NCBI GenBank assembly: GCA_043780595.1
Contig: JAYWCL010000028.1
Span: 1-32,656, forward strand
Reading direction: 5' to 3'
Origin: Limnoglobus sp043780595
GTDB lineage: Bacteria > Planctomycetota > Planctomycetia > Gemmatales > Gemmataceae
DNA: 32,656 nucleotides
In this document: piece after piece, positions 6,986-14,385 of the stretch
Position numbering within the stretch: position 1 is the stretch's first letter
Layout of the letters: the number at the start of each line of letters is the position of its first letter
Made by a program: the position numbers and the translations under genes
Notes under the pieces: generated by a model
Told to the model about the DNA's origin: nothing
Seen by the model: only the letters and a program-made list of their open reading frames with translations
Databases searched by the model: none

Positions 6986-9655
6986 TTAATCGATGAACAG
7001 TAATTCGCTGCTGTTGAACAACACGCGGCACAAATTCGCCAGCCCGTGCGCCTTCGCATACTCGCCCCACGCCGCCTCTTCCGCAGTCGTTGGTGTGCGG
7101 CCCAACACCCGCCGACCGACGAATCGCACCTGTGCGGAAACATCTGCCGACGCTTTCACCGCCAGTGCCGCAAGGTGCTCCGAGTGCCGTAGCGTGAACT
7201 TGTTGTTCCACAACACGAGCGCCTGCGGGGCACTCACCGATGCGGAGCGTACGGGTGCCGATTGCGAGGCATCCGGGCAGTCGAGCGCCTCCAGCATCGG
7301 GTCTGGGCGGGTGCGAAAAATGAACCGGTAGATGCTTCGTCGCCGCGCCTCGGGGGCATCGATATCGAAGGCGTCGTAGTCGGCTTGCGGTGTCACGTGG
7401 ACGCCGGGTTTCGTCGCGAATTGCTTTGCGGGAAGGCCATACATCGTTTCGTCGAGCCGCCCGCTAACCATCAGCACCGTATCGCGAACGCTCTCCGCAT
7501 CGAGCTTGGCGCGGTTCATTCGCCAGAGCAACCGGTTGTCGCCGTCCTTCGCGTCGGCAGTCGCATCGTGCCGTACCGCTTGCCGGTAGGTGCTACTGGT
7601 GACGATCATTTTGTGCAGCATTTTGAACGAACCGCCACCGTCGCGGAACTCGGTTGCGAGCCAGTCGAGGAGTTCGGGGTGCGACGGCGCGCCGCCCATT
7701 TTGCCGAAGTCGTTCGGCGTGTCGACGAGGCCTTTCCCGAAGTGATGGTGCCACACGCGGTTGACGATCACGCGCCACGTCAGCGGGTTCGCGGGGTCGG
7801 CCAGCCAGTCGGCGAGCGCCGCGCGGCGTTGGCCTTCGTCGCTCAAATCGCGAGTCGCAAAATGCCGGTTCAACCCCGCCACCGCCTGCACCCCGGCCGG
7901 TGCCACGACTGCGCGGGGCTTGGTGATTTCGCCGCGAACGAGCAAGTGAATCGGACGCGGAGTGAGCGATGGCCGGAAACTGCCATCGACCGCAAAGCGG
8001 TTCGTGCCGCAGTACACTTTCGCCTGTGCGGGCAAGGCAGATATTTCGCGATCGATGCTTGTTTCCCAGAGCAAACGTGCGATTTCCGCGCGTTGTAGCT
8101 CCGTGCGTTTCGCTTCGGGAATCCGCAGGATCGTGGCAAGATTCGCCGTAGGGGAAACGAGCATCGCGCTCGTCGTCAGGCTCAAACGGAATCGACCGAT
8201 CAGGTGGCCGCCGCCGTGGAGTTGATCGAGTTCGACGGTGAATGTGCTGCCACTTGCGAAGCCGATGGGCGCGTCGAATTCAAAAATCGCCTGGTGCGGT
8301 TTGCCGACCTCGGGGTAGATGCCCCACGCGGTGCCCGCGTTGCCGTCGATGGCCCGCGCGATGCCCCAATCGGCCTGATCGAAATCGGCGGTAGCCGACT
8401 TCAGTTTCACGCTGATAGCCTGTTCCGGTTTGCCTTTTGCGCACACTTTTACGCGCAGTTCGGACAGGTGCAGGTTGCCGTTCGCCTGACGGCCTGGCCC
8501 GTGATGCGGCAGCGATTCATCGGCCAGCACTTCGACCCGTAACCCGGTGATGGCCACGCGCTCTGTAAACATCGCAACGGTGTACGTGTCGCGATCCGGT
8601 GTGGCCCCACCCGAGAGTATCGAACGGTCCGGCAACGGCTTCAGCGTCGCGCCGTGCTTCGACGTCAATGCCTCCGGTTCGGGCGTGAACCAGCGGCTTT
8701 CCTTCTCGTGCCACGCCTTCTCGAATGCCACGACTTCCCGCTGACGCTCGGCTGTCAGTAGTTGCGCATCGGACGTACCTTTGAGACCGCGAACCCGCGT
8801 GAGATCGGCAACGAGCGATGTGCGTTTCTTGGCGATTACTGGGTCCGTATCGTAGGCGCGTTCGGCTTTGTCGACGCCTGCAAACACGGCCTGGATCGCA
8901 TAATAATCGGCCTGTGTAATCGGGTCGAATTTATGGTCGTGGCAACGCGCACAATGCACGGTTAGCCCCGCAAATGTGGTCATCGTCGTCGTCACAATAT
9001 CATCGCGGTCGAGGTTGCGGGCAATCTGCCGGTCGAGCGAATTCTCGTTGATGTCGCGCAGCCCGCTCTCGTCCCACGGCCCCGCCGCGAGGAACCCCGT
9101 CGCCACCAACGCTTGCGGATCGTCGGGGAAAAGCACATCGCCCGCTACCTGCTCGCGAACGAACTTCGCATACGGTTTGTCCGCATTGAACGCGCGAATC
9201 AAGTAGTCGCGGTACGGCCACGCATTAGGCCGGAAGCGGTCTTGGTCTTGCCCGTGCGAGTCCGCGTAGTGTGCGACATCGAGCCAGTGCCGCGCCCAGC
9301 GTTCGCCGTATCGCGGCGACGCCAGCAACCGATCGACGAGTTTTTCGTAGGCCTCTTTCGATGTGTCTTTGGCAAACGCATCGAGTTCCTCCGGCGTCGG
9401 TGGTAACCCCGTTAGGTCGATACTCACCCGCCGCGCGAGAACCCGGCGTTCCGCCTCCGGCGACGGCTTGAGCTGATTTGCCAGCAATTTTTGCAACACG
9501 AAGGCATCGAGCGGCGTACGCACCCACGCTTTCCACTCCGCCGGCACAGCCGGAAGAGTAGGCCGCACGACAGGCTGGAAACTCCAGTCGTCCGCCTTCG
9601 CCAACGGCAGCCACAACCCGATCAGCGTCAGAATGACCAACGAGAAATGTCGCAT
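6986..9655 (-). CDS. DUF1549/DUF1553 domain secreted protein
   Basis: The 889-residue protein begins with a signal peptide (MRHFSLVILTLIGLWLPLAKA). DUF1549 follows (RTPLDAFVLQKL, RRVSIDLTGLPPTPEELDAF, RYGERWARHWLDVAHYADS), then a CARCH haem-like motif (C235, C238, H239) within CARCHDHKFDPI. The C-terminal half is DUF1553 (WRVIVNRVWHHHFGKGLV, GGAPSHPELLDWLATEF, MNRAKLDAESVRDTVL, ALVLWNN). An extra ~180-residue middle region (~350-530) with beta-rich sequence separates the two. Unlike PSD1-type relatives, it has no separate N-terminal cytochrome-c domain. The start is fixed by GGAGGT about 8 bases before ATG 9655. It is translated ahead of the DUF1501 gene; the pair is probably involved in export or breakdown of complex polymers, but no substrate is proven. 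Confidence 0.92.
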   Translation of the reverse strand: MRHFSLVILTLIGLWLPLAKADDWSFQPVVRPTLPAVPAEWKAWVRTPLDAFVLQKLLANQLKPSPEAERRVLARRVSIDLTGLPPTPEELDAFAKDTSKEAYEKLVDRLLASPRYGERWARHWLDVAHYADSHGQDQDRFRPNAWPYRDYLIRAFNADKPYAKFVREQVAGDVLFPDDPQALVATGFLAAGPWDESGLRDINENSLDRQIARNLDRDDIVTTTMTTFAGLTVHCARCHDHKFDPITQADYYAIQAVFAGVDKAERAYDTDPVIAKKRTSLVADLTRVRGLKGTSDAQLLTAERQREVVAFEKAWHEKESRWFTPEPEALTSKHGATLKPLPDRSILSGGATPDRDTYTVAMFTERVAITGLRVEVLADESLPHHGPGRQANGNLHLSELRVKVCAKGKPEQAISVKLKSATADFDQADWGIARAIDGNAGTAWGIYPEVGKPHQAIFEFDAPIGFASGSTFTVELDQLHGGGHLIGRFRLSLTTSAMLVSPTANLATILRIPEAKRTELQRAEIARLLWETSIDREISALPAQAKVYCGTNRFAVDGSFRPSLTPRPIHLLVRGEITKPRAVVAPAGVQAVAGLNRHFATRDLSDEGQRRAALADWLADPANPLTWRVIVNRVWHHHFGKGLVDTPNDFGKMGGAPSHPELLDWLATEFRDGGGSFKMLHKMIVTSSTYRQAVRHDATADAKDGDNRLLWRMNRAKLDAESVRDTVLMVSGRLDETMYGLPAKQFATKPGVHVTPQADYDAFDIDAPEARRRSIYRFIFRTRPDPMLEALDCPDASQSAPVRSASVSAPQALVLWNNKFTLRHSEHLAALAVKASADVSAQVRFVGRRVLGRTPTTAEEAAWGEYAKAHGLANLCRVLFNSSELLFID

Positions 9656-9741
9656 CGCAGACCTCCAGAACTCGGCAGACCCACGATCCTAATCGTAGCG
9701 AAAGGGGAAGTCAAACGAGTTCGGGCGGGGCGAACATAGCT

Positions 9742-10497
9742 TCATGTCGTTTTGAAGAGGCTAACAAAACGGTCGCCGTTGAATGAATACTTGACGGTCG
9801 TGGCGGTCGTGTTTCGCTTCGATTCGCGGTAATCTTTCGTACACAGAAAAGCCACGCGAACATCGGTTACGGAGAATTTTCGGGCGGTCTCGCTAAACAC
9901 GAGTACTAGGTGCAAACCGCTATGCGGATGGTGGCAATCGACCGCGATGCGTTCGCGGCATGTCTTAATCTCCAAGCCATCGGGGACGCGAACGGGATGA
10001 CTTCGATTGCCTTTTACTGCCGCGCCGTACGCATCGGCTTCGATCACGTTTTTGTGTCGCTTGAATTGGGGAAGCACTGAGTAATCTTGAGTCGAGAGAT
10101 AAATGTCGGGATAGTCGCTTCGTCCGTTCGATAGGAGAATTTTCTCTGGGTGGTGTTCTTTCAAGTACTTGGTGACCACGTTACTGACCACTTCGCCCGT
10201 CACCGATTCGCGCAAAACGTCGTCGAGCGTCATCTGACGGTCGAAGGCATCGATTTGGTCTTTTGGCAGATTGACATTCGCACGCATTTTGTCCCACATC
10301 GATCGCAGAATTGTTGGTGCATTCAATACATCCTCAACGTACTCTTTCATTCCCGGTGCTGTCAGGATCAACCATGGTATGATGGTTTCTGCTGTCAGAA
10401 TCGAGCGAGAAATCCAATCGAGCGTTGTCGGTTTGCAGGCTTGTAAGTCGTCCTTTGCCGATTGGATCTGCGATTTGACAGTAGCCAGTGCATCCAT
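9742..10497 (-). CDS. Type II restriction endonuclease, PD-(D/E)xK type, tentatively ApaLI-like
   Basis: The 251-residue protein sits directly behind a C-protein-like regulator and opposite a C5 methyltransferase, the usual layout of a type II system. A nuclease core is visible: RSDYPDIYL (~126-134) followed by GLEIKTCRE (~174-182), giving D131 ... E176-x-K178, with a basic/His-rich stretch after it (DCHHPHSGLHL). The N-terminal ~115 residues are helical. The pattern DYPD-(IL)YL ... PDGLEIK ... VTTVKYS resembles what I remember of the ApaLI family (GTGCAC), but this is from memory and unverified. Start ATG 10497 is chosen for AAGGA 6-10 bases upstream; the upstream extension to 10707 runs through the regulator gene. 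It lies 23 bp after the regulator's stop, so the two are co-transcribed. Confidence 0.78.
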   Translation of the reverse strand: MDALATVKSQIQSAKDDLQACKPTTLDWISRSILTAETIIPWLILTAPGMKEYVEDVLNAPTILRSMWDKMRANVNLPKDQIDAFDRQMTLDDVLRESVTGEVVSNVVTKYLKEHHPEKILLSNGRSDYPDIYLSTQDYSVLPQFKRHKNVIEADAYGAAVKGNRSHPVRVPDGLEIKTCRERIAVDCHHPHSGLHLVLVFSETARKFSVTDVRVAFLCTKDYRESKRNTTATTVKYSFNGDRFVSLFKTT

Positions 10498-10520
10498 CGT
10501 TCTTTCCTTCGAGTGCGATT

Positions 10521-10781
10521 TCACTCGCTTAAGTCCACTGTTGTCGAATCGGCAACCCATCCATGAAAAAGTTCGGCTGTGGGGAGTTCCAACGCTATGG
10601 CGATCAAACAGATATTCTCCAGGCTTACGTTGCGTTCGCCGCGCTCGATGCCACCCAAGTAGCTTCTGTCCAACCCGATGATTTGTGCGAATTCTTCCTG
10701 GCTCCAACCTCGCGCTTTACGGAGTTGCCGTATCCGATTTCCGAAGAGTATTTTCACATCGGTCTGTGTCATGGTGTCCAT
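10521..10781 (-). CDS. XRE-family controller (C) protein of the restriction-modification system
   Basis: The 86-residue protein is almost entirely a Cro/C1-type helix-turn-helix domain: RIRQLRKARGWSQEEFAQIIGLDR, then SYLGGIERGERNVSLENI. These match C proteins of type II systems in size, in the SYLGGIERGERN recognition region and in position. Such proteins form dimers, activate their own gene plus the nuclease and often repress the methyltransferase. The in-frame ATG at 10823 lies inside the operator; starts at 10781 or 10772 are preferred. No good ribosome site precedes either, consistent with the leaderless or near-leaderless transcripts known for several C genes. A weak -10 (TTATCA on the minus strand, 10797-10802) would fit that. 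Confidence 0.88.
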   Translation of the reverse strand: MDTMTQTDVKILFGNRIRQLRKARGWSQEEFAQIIGLDRSYLGGIERGERNVSLENICLIAIALELPTAELFHGWVADSTTVDLSE

Positions 10782-10789
10782 TTTCGTGC

Positions 10790-10818
10790 TTGACGCTGAT
10801 AATTCCACGGGATATAAG
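10790..10818 (+). promoter_or_regulatory. Sigma70-like promoter of the methyltransferase gene
   Basis: TTGACG at 10790-10795 and TATAAG at 10813-10818 are separated by exactly 17 bases. Transcription would begin near 10825, giving a leader of about 33 bases before ATG 10858. The -10 box lies inside the predicted C-protein operator, so bound regulator should block it. Confidence 0.7.
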
Positions 10819-10833
10819 TACACGGACTATAAG
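10809..10833. promoter_or_regulatory. Two-box C-protein operator between regulator and methyltransferase
   Basis: Read on the minus strand the site is CTTATAGTCCGTGT followed by ACTTATATCCC: two CTTATA-type boxes with a 15-bp period around a CGTGT centre. As I recall the C.Esp1396I operator, the first 14 bases are the same and the second TTATA falls at the same spacing. One box covers the methyltransferase -10 (10813-10818), predicting repression. The same site lies upstream of the regulator's likely -10, predicting activation of the regulator and nuclease. Confidence 0.75.
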
Positions 10834-10857
10834 AACCAAAATCGACAACGTGAGACG

Positions 10858-12066
10858 ATGAAGACTGCACTCCAGCTGACACCTGACATGCCTCGCATTC
10901 GAGGCGAACGCAAGACGTTCTGCGAGTTCTTTGCCGGAATCGGCTTAGTTCGGGAAGGGTTAATCGCGTCGGGGTGGGAGTGCATTTATGCAAATGACAT
11001 CGATACCAAGAAGCAAAAAGCCTACGAGGCACGATTCGGCAAGTCCGAGCACTTTCACCTCGGCGACGTCTGGAAAACCGAAGAGATCGTCGAGCGGATT
11101 TGCGAACGTCCCTCGCTGATGACCGCCTCGTTTCCGTGTATCGATCTCAGTTTGGCGGGCCACTATCGCGGGCTAAGAGGCGTACATTCTTCCACATTCT
11201 TCGGCTTTGCAAATGTACTCGAAGCGATGGAGCATCGTCGGCCGCCGTTGGTCATGCTCGAGAATGTGAACGGCTTGTTATCGTCGAACGAGGGCAAGGA
11301 TTTTGCCGCGATCGCGCATCGATTGGCCGGCCTTGGATATTGGCTCGATGCATTCGTTCTCGACGCGAGTCACTTCACTCCGCAAAGCCGACCGCGCGTG
11401 TTCGTCGTTGGTATGACTGACGAGATCGAGCCCGACGAACGACCGCAACGCGGCTATCTCTGGCCGGTCGATGAGCATAGTATGCTTCGGACAAAGCCGA
11501 TTCTCGAGTTCAAACGTACGGTGAATCTGCCGACGGGTTGGGTGACGCTACTGCTCCCCAAACCGCCGGTACGCCGGGAAACATTGGCTGAAGTGATTGA
11601 CATCGACGACGATCAAGAGTGGTGGGACGCGACTCAGGTGCTGCGCCATTACCAAATGATGAGCAATCGTCACCGGCAACAAACCGATGAAATTGTGACC
11701 TCCAAATTGAAGTGGGTCGGAACTATTTTCCGTCGTATTCGGCAAAAGACAATGCGTGCGGAGGTTCGATTCGATGGCCTCGCCGGTTGTTTGCGGACGC
11801 CGAAAGGAGGCAGCGCGAAACAGATAGTAATCGCGATCGACAACGGGAAATTACGGATGCGATGGATGAGTCCGCGCGAGTACGCCCGGCTTCAAGGCAC
11901 TCCGGACTTCCCATTAGTGGGCAACACGAATCAACAACTCTGGGGCTTCGCAGACGCCGTCTGCGTACCCGTCGTTTCCTGGATCGACCAACACGTTTTG
12001 ACCCCGCTCATCCAAACCCTTCACAAAAACAGTCCCGTCCGTTTGCCAATGGCCGTGGCACGATGA
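10858..12066 (+). CDS. DNA (cytosine-5-)-methyltransferase, type II
   Basis: The 402-residue enzyme has the full C5-methyltransferase motif order: I (FCEFFAGIGLVREG, ~21-34), IV with the catalytic Cys94 in ASFPCIDLS, VI (MLENVNGLL, ~133-141), VIII (QSRPRVFVVG, ~176-185), then a ~130-residue target-recognition region. Near the end are IX (REYARLQGTPDFP) and X (WGFADAVCVPV). It transfers a methyl group from S-adenosylmethionine to C5 of cytosine and should protect the host from the neighbouring nuclease. The motif-IV variant PCI instead of PCQ is seen in some members. Start ATG 10858 gives a short N-terminus before motif I; only a weak GTGAG precedes it. Upstream frame extension to 10678 overlaps the operator and is rejected. 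The gene ends 47 bp from the convergent parB gene. Confidence 0.95.
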   Translation: MKTALQLTPDMPRIRGERKTFCEFFAGIGLVREGLIASGWECIYANDIDTKKQKAYEARFGKSEHFHLGDVWKTEEIVERICERPSLMTASFPCIDLSLAGHYRGLRGVHSSTFFGFANVLEAMEHRRPPLVMLENVNGLLSSNEGKDFAAIAHRLAGLGYWLDAFVLDASHFTPQSRPRVFVVGMTDEIEPDERPQRGYLWPVDEHSMLRTKPILEFKRTVNLPTGWVTLLLPKPPVRRETLAEVIDIDDDQEWWDATQVLRHYQMMSNRHRQQTDEIVTSKLKWVGTIFRRIRQKTMRAEVRFDGLAGCLRTPKGGSAKQIVIAIDNGKLRMRWMSPREYARLQGTPDFPLVGNTNQQLWGFADAVCVPVVSWIDQHVLTPLIQTLHKNSPVRLPMAVAR

Positions 12067-12071
12067 GTACG

Positions 12072-12102
12072 CTTGAGAGCACGTCACCGACGTGCTCTCA
12101 AG
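12072..12102. terminator. Perfect hairpin between convergent genes
   Basis: CTTGAGAGCACGT (12072-12084), loop CACCG, then ACGTGCTCTCAAG (12090-12102) form a perfect 13-bp stem between the stops of the methyltransferase (12066) and parB (12114). No T-run follows on either strand, so it is better called a bidirectional hairpin/3'-end structure than a classical intrinsic terminator. Confidence 0.7.
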
Positions 12103-12113
12103 TCACGACATTT

Positions 12114-12938
12114 TCACCCATTCAAAACTTGTATGATTCGCTCGAAGTCGTCGTTGTTATCGAAGCCGATGACGATCTGACCCTTTTCCTTGGCCTTCAC
12201 TTTGATTTCGACGCGGCAGGCGAACTTCTGGCGCAGGTCGTTTTCGAGGCTCGTCACGTGTGCGGTCTTTTCGGCGGGTGCGGTGGCTTCGCGCTTGCTA
12301 CCCGTTTCGGTGGCGGGTTCTTGCCGCAGCAGCTTGATTTGCTGTTCGAGTGCGTGTACCGAAAGGCTCCGGACGATGATGTCTTTGCACAACGACGACT
12401 GCAATTTTGAATCGGCGACGCCCTTCAGCACCTTGGCGTGGCCGAGCGTGATCGTCCCGTGCCGCACGGCATCTTGCACGTCGCTAGGCAGGTTCAACAG
12501 ATTTACCAAGTTACTGATGGTGGTGCGATCCAGCCCGAGCTTCGCGCCGAGTTGGTCTTGCGTCATCTTGAAGCGTTCGAGGTATTCCTTGAACCCCGTC
12601 GCCTTCTCGATGGCATTGAGGTCGCTGCGCTGAATGTTCTCGACGAGTGCGGCCTCGAACACTTGCTGTTCGTTAAAATCGACCACGTGAACGGGCACTT
12701 CGTGCAACCCGGCGGCCTTCGCCGCACGCAGTCGGCGCTCCCCGGCGATGAGTTGAAACTCGTCGCCCATTTTGCGTACGACCAGCGGCTGCAAGATGCC
12801 GTGGTTCTTGATGCTATCGCGCAACTGCGACAGTTCGTCGTCGTCGAAACGCTTGCGCGGCTGATACGGATTCTGTTTGATCCGCTCCAGCGGCAAACTA
12901 TCGGAACGGCTAGCAGTGCGCGTTTTTGTGGCGTCCAT
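12114..12938 (-). CDS. parB: ParB/Spo0J/Noc-family partition protein
   Basis: The 274-residue protein has the ParB N-terminal CTPase domain (NPYQPRKRF ~23-31; GERRLRAAKAAG ~66-77; VENIQRSDLNAIEKA ~99-113). A helix-turn-helix follows (MTQDQLGAKLGLDRTTISNLVN, ~125-146, shown in parts), and after a linker a C-terminal dimerisation segment (~225-274). Such proteins load on parS sites and spread by CTP hydrolysis; the GERR arginine motif is intact. No parA gene lies beside it and I found no consensus parS in the window, so it is either an orphan chromosomal paralogue or has its ParA elsewhere. Start ATG 12938 is chosen for GGGGGAG about 6-12 bases upstream; the ORF extends to 13010, but that part lacks family resemblance. 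Confidence 0.93.
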   Translation of the reverse strand: MDATKTRTASRSDSLPLERIKQNPYQPRKRFDDDELSQLRDSIKNHGILQPLVVRKMGDEFQLIAGERRLRAAKAAGLHEVPVHVVDFNEQQVFEAALVENIQRSDLNAIEKATGFKEYLERFKMTQDQLGAKLGLDRTTISNLVNLLNLPSDVQDAVRHGTITLGHAKVLKGVADSKLQSSLCKDIIVRSLSVHALEQQIKLLRQEPATETGSKREATAPAEKTAHVTSLENDLRQKFACRVEIKVKAKEKGQIVIGFDNNDDFERIIQVLNG

Positions 12939-13083
12939 ACGATACTCCCCCAAACGAGAAAACGTCCCCCAACGAATCCCTGCGAGAACGCACATACCAG
13001 AACGGCCCAACGGGGGAAGCCCAACTCAAACGTGGCGAAACAGCCTGCTGTTTTCATCGGAAATTGCGTCGATTCCGACAGAT

Positions 13084-14385
13084 TTACGGCGATTTCGGTA
13101 CCCCGTGCGTCCGAAAGGCCGTGCCCGTTCGGGGTATGACCTGTTCGCTGGGCAGCATGCCCGGTGCGAGCGTTCGCCACCCTTCAACGGTTCGGCCGAC
13201 CTTCGCGCCTTCGTTGAATAGGGCCATCAATTCGATCGGGTCGAACAGGAATGCGTCGCCGGTGTCTTTGTAATCTTGCCGAAGTGACGTGAACTGGAAC
13301 TTCATTCCCGTCAGAAGCGACAAAGTATAAATTCGCATCAGGTCGTTCTGCGTCATCGCGTAAATCAGCGACGACACCGATTTGCCGAGGATGCCGAAGA
13401 GCCTCGGCCGGATGCACTCGGGGTCGGCGTACAGTTTTCCCGCGATGATCGCGTAGACATTCGAACCGGCCAGCGGTCGCGGTCCGCGATCGAGGTGACC
13501 CGGTTCGAGGTTCAAGTGAGGCAATCGCACGAAGATTTCACTGGTGACACCGGCGTCGACATGAAGCTCGGTGTACTTCTTTCCGTCGACTTCGATGTCG
13601 ATACGAATAGGCGGAAATACGCCCGGCACCGACGCAGACGCGAGAAGAATTTTACGGATTAGTTCGGCTTTATCCGCACGATCCGAAGCGGCAATCGCGC
13701 CGAGATCCCAGACGACGAGGCGTTTCGTATCGAGGTTCGTCGTGCCGATGAGCAATCGTCGCCCACAGCGGTGCCCCGCCGCAACCGCATCGAGTACTTG
13801 TTGGTCTACGGCTTTATCGATCAGCCGTTTCAACGGTTCCGACGACGCCAAGGATTCGGTGAGCAGTGCGATCGGTAGCGACTTGGTATTCAGAATTTGT
13901 CGCGTGCTGACGGTCGTGTAAAACTCGCGGAGCTTCGCATCGTATTCGCTACCCAGGAAGGCATAGACGGCGACGATGGCCCCGGTGCTCACCCCCGTAA
14001 CGAGGTCGAAAGTCGGTCGCGTTCCGGATTCGGTCCAGCCGTTCAATACACCCGCCGAGAACGACCCGTACTTACCGCCCCCCGATAATGCGAGAATGTT
14101 GTACTTCTTGCCATCGGGCGGCGCGACGGGTGGGCCGCCTTGGAATTGATCCGCGAGTCGCTCGAAGACCGCTGGATCCGACGCGCGGTACGAAGTCTGG
14201 CCGATTTCGGACCACGATTCCTGGTTGGGCGGACAGCGGTTGGCCCCCATCCGGCAACCGACCGACGCGATCAACGCCAGTACGACGATTGCCCTTGAAA
14301 ATTGGCGACGGAATCCGATCTTTTCAACGACGACCCGTTTCGGTGGGTTACGATTTTTATTCGCAGCATGAGGCAGACACAGCAT
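13084..14385 (-). CDS. Patatin-like phospholipase lipoprotein
   Basis: The 433-residue protein has a membrane segment ending in the lipobox ASVGC (Cys44), so lipid anchoring after export is likely. A patatin domain follows: oxyanion loop SGGGKYGSFSAG (GGG ~102-104), nucleophile Ser133 in GVSTG, the VPGVFPP region and a DAG motif with Asp277 (HVDAGV). The Ser-Asp dyad is therefore complete and lipid acyl hydrolase activity is expected. The first 27 residues before the hydrophobic segment are long for a signal peptide, but no later ATG, GTG or TTG lies in frame before it. The chosen ATG has GGGAG 6 bases upstream and overlaps the start codon of the divergent phosphofructokinase gene. The stop is ~145 bp from the parB start on the same strand. 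Confidence 0.85.
   Translation of the reverse strand: MLCLPHAANKNRNPPKRVVVEKIGFRRQFSRAIVVLALIASVGCRMGANRCPPNQESWSEIGQTSYRASDPAVFERLADQFQGGPPVAPPDGKKYNILALSGGGKYGSFSAGVLNGWTESGTRPTFDLVTGVSTGAIVAVYAFLGSEYDAKLREFYTTVSTRQILNTKSLPIALLTESLASSEPLKRLIDKAVDQQVLDAVAAGHRCGRRLLIGTTNLDTKRLVVWDLGAIAASDRADKAELIRKILLASASVPGVFPPIRIDIEVDGKKYTELHVDAGVTSEIFVRLPHLNLEPGHLDRGPRPLAGSNVYAIIAGKLYADPECIRPRLFGILGKSVSSLIYAMTQNDLMRIYTLSLLTGMKFQFTSLRQDYKDTGDAFLFDPIELMALFNEGAKVGRTVEGWRTLAPGMLPSEQVIPRTGTAFRTHGVPKSP

Noticed and set aside
12114..13083. parS site near parB
   Set aside because: No sequence close to TGTTTCACGTGAAACA could be found by eye.
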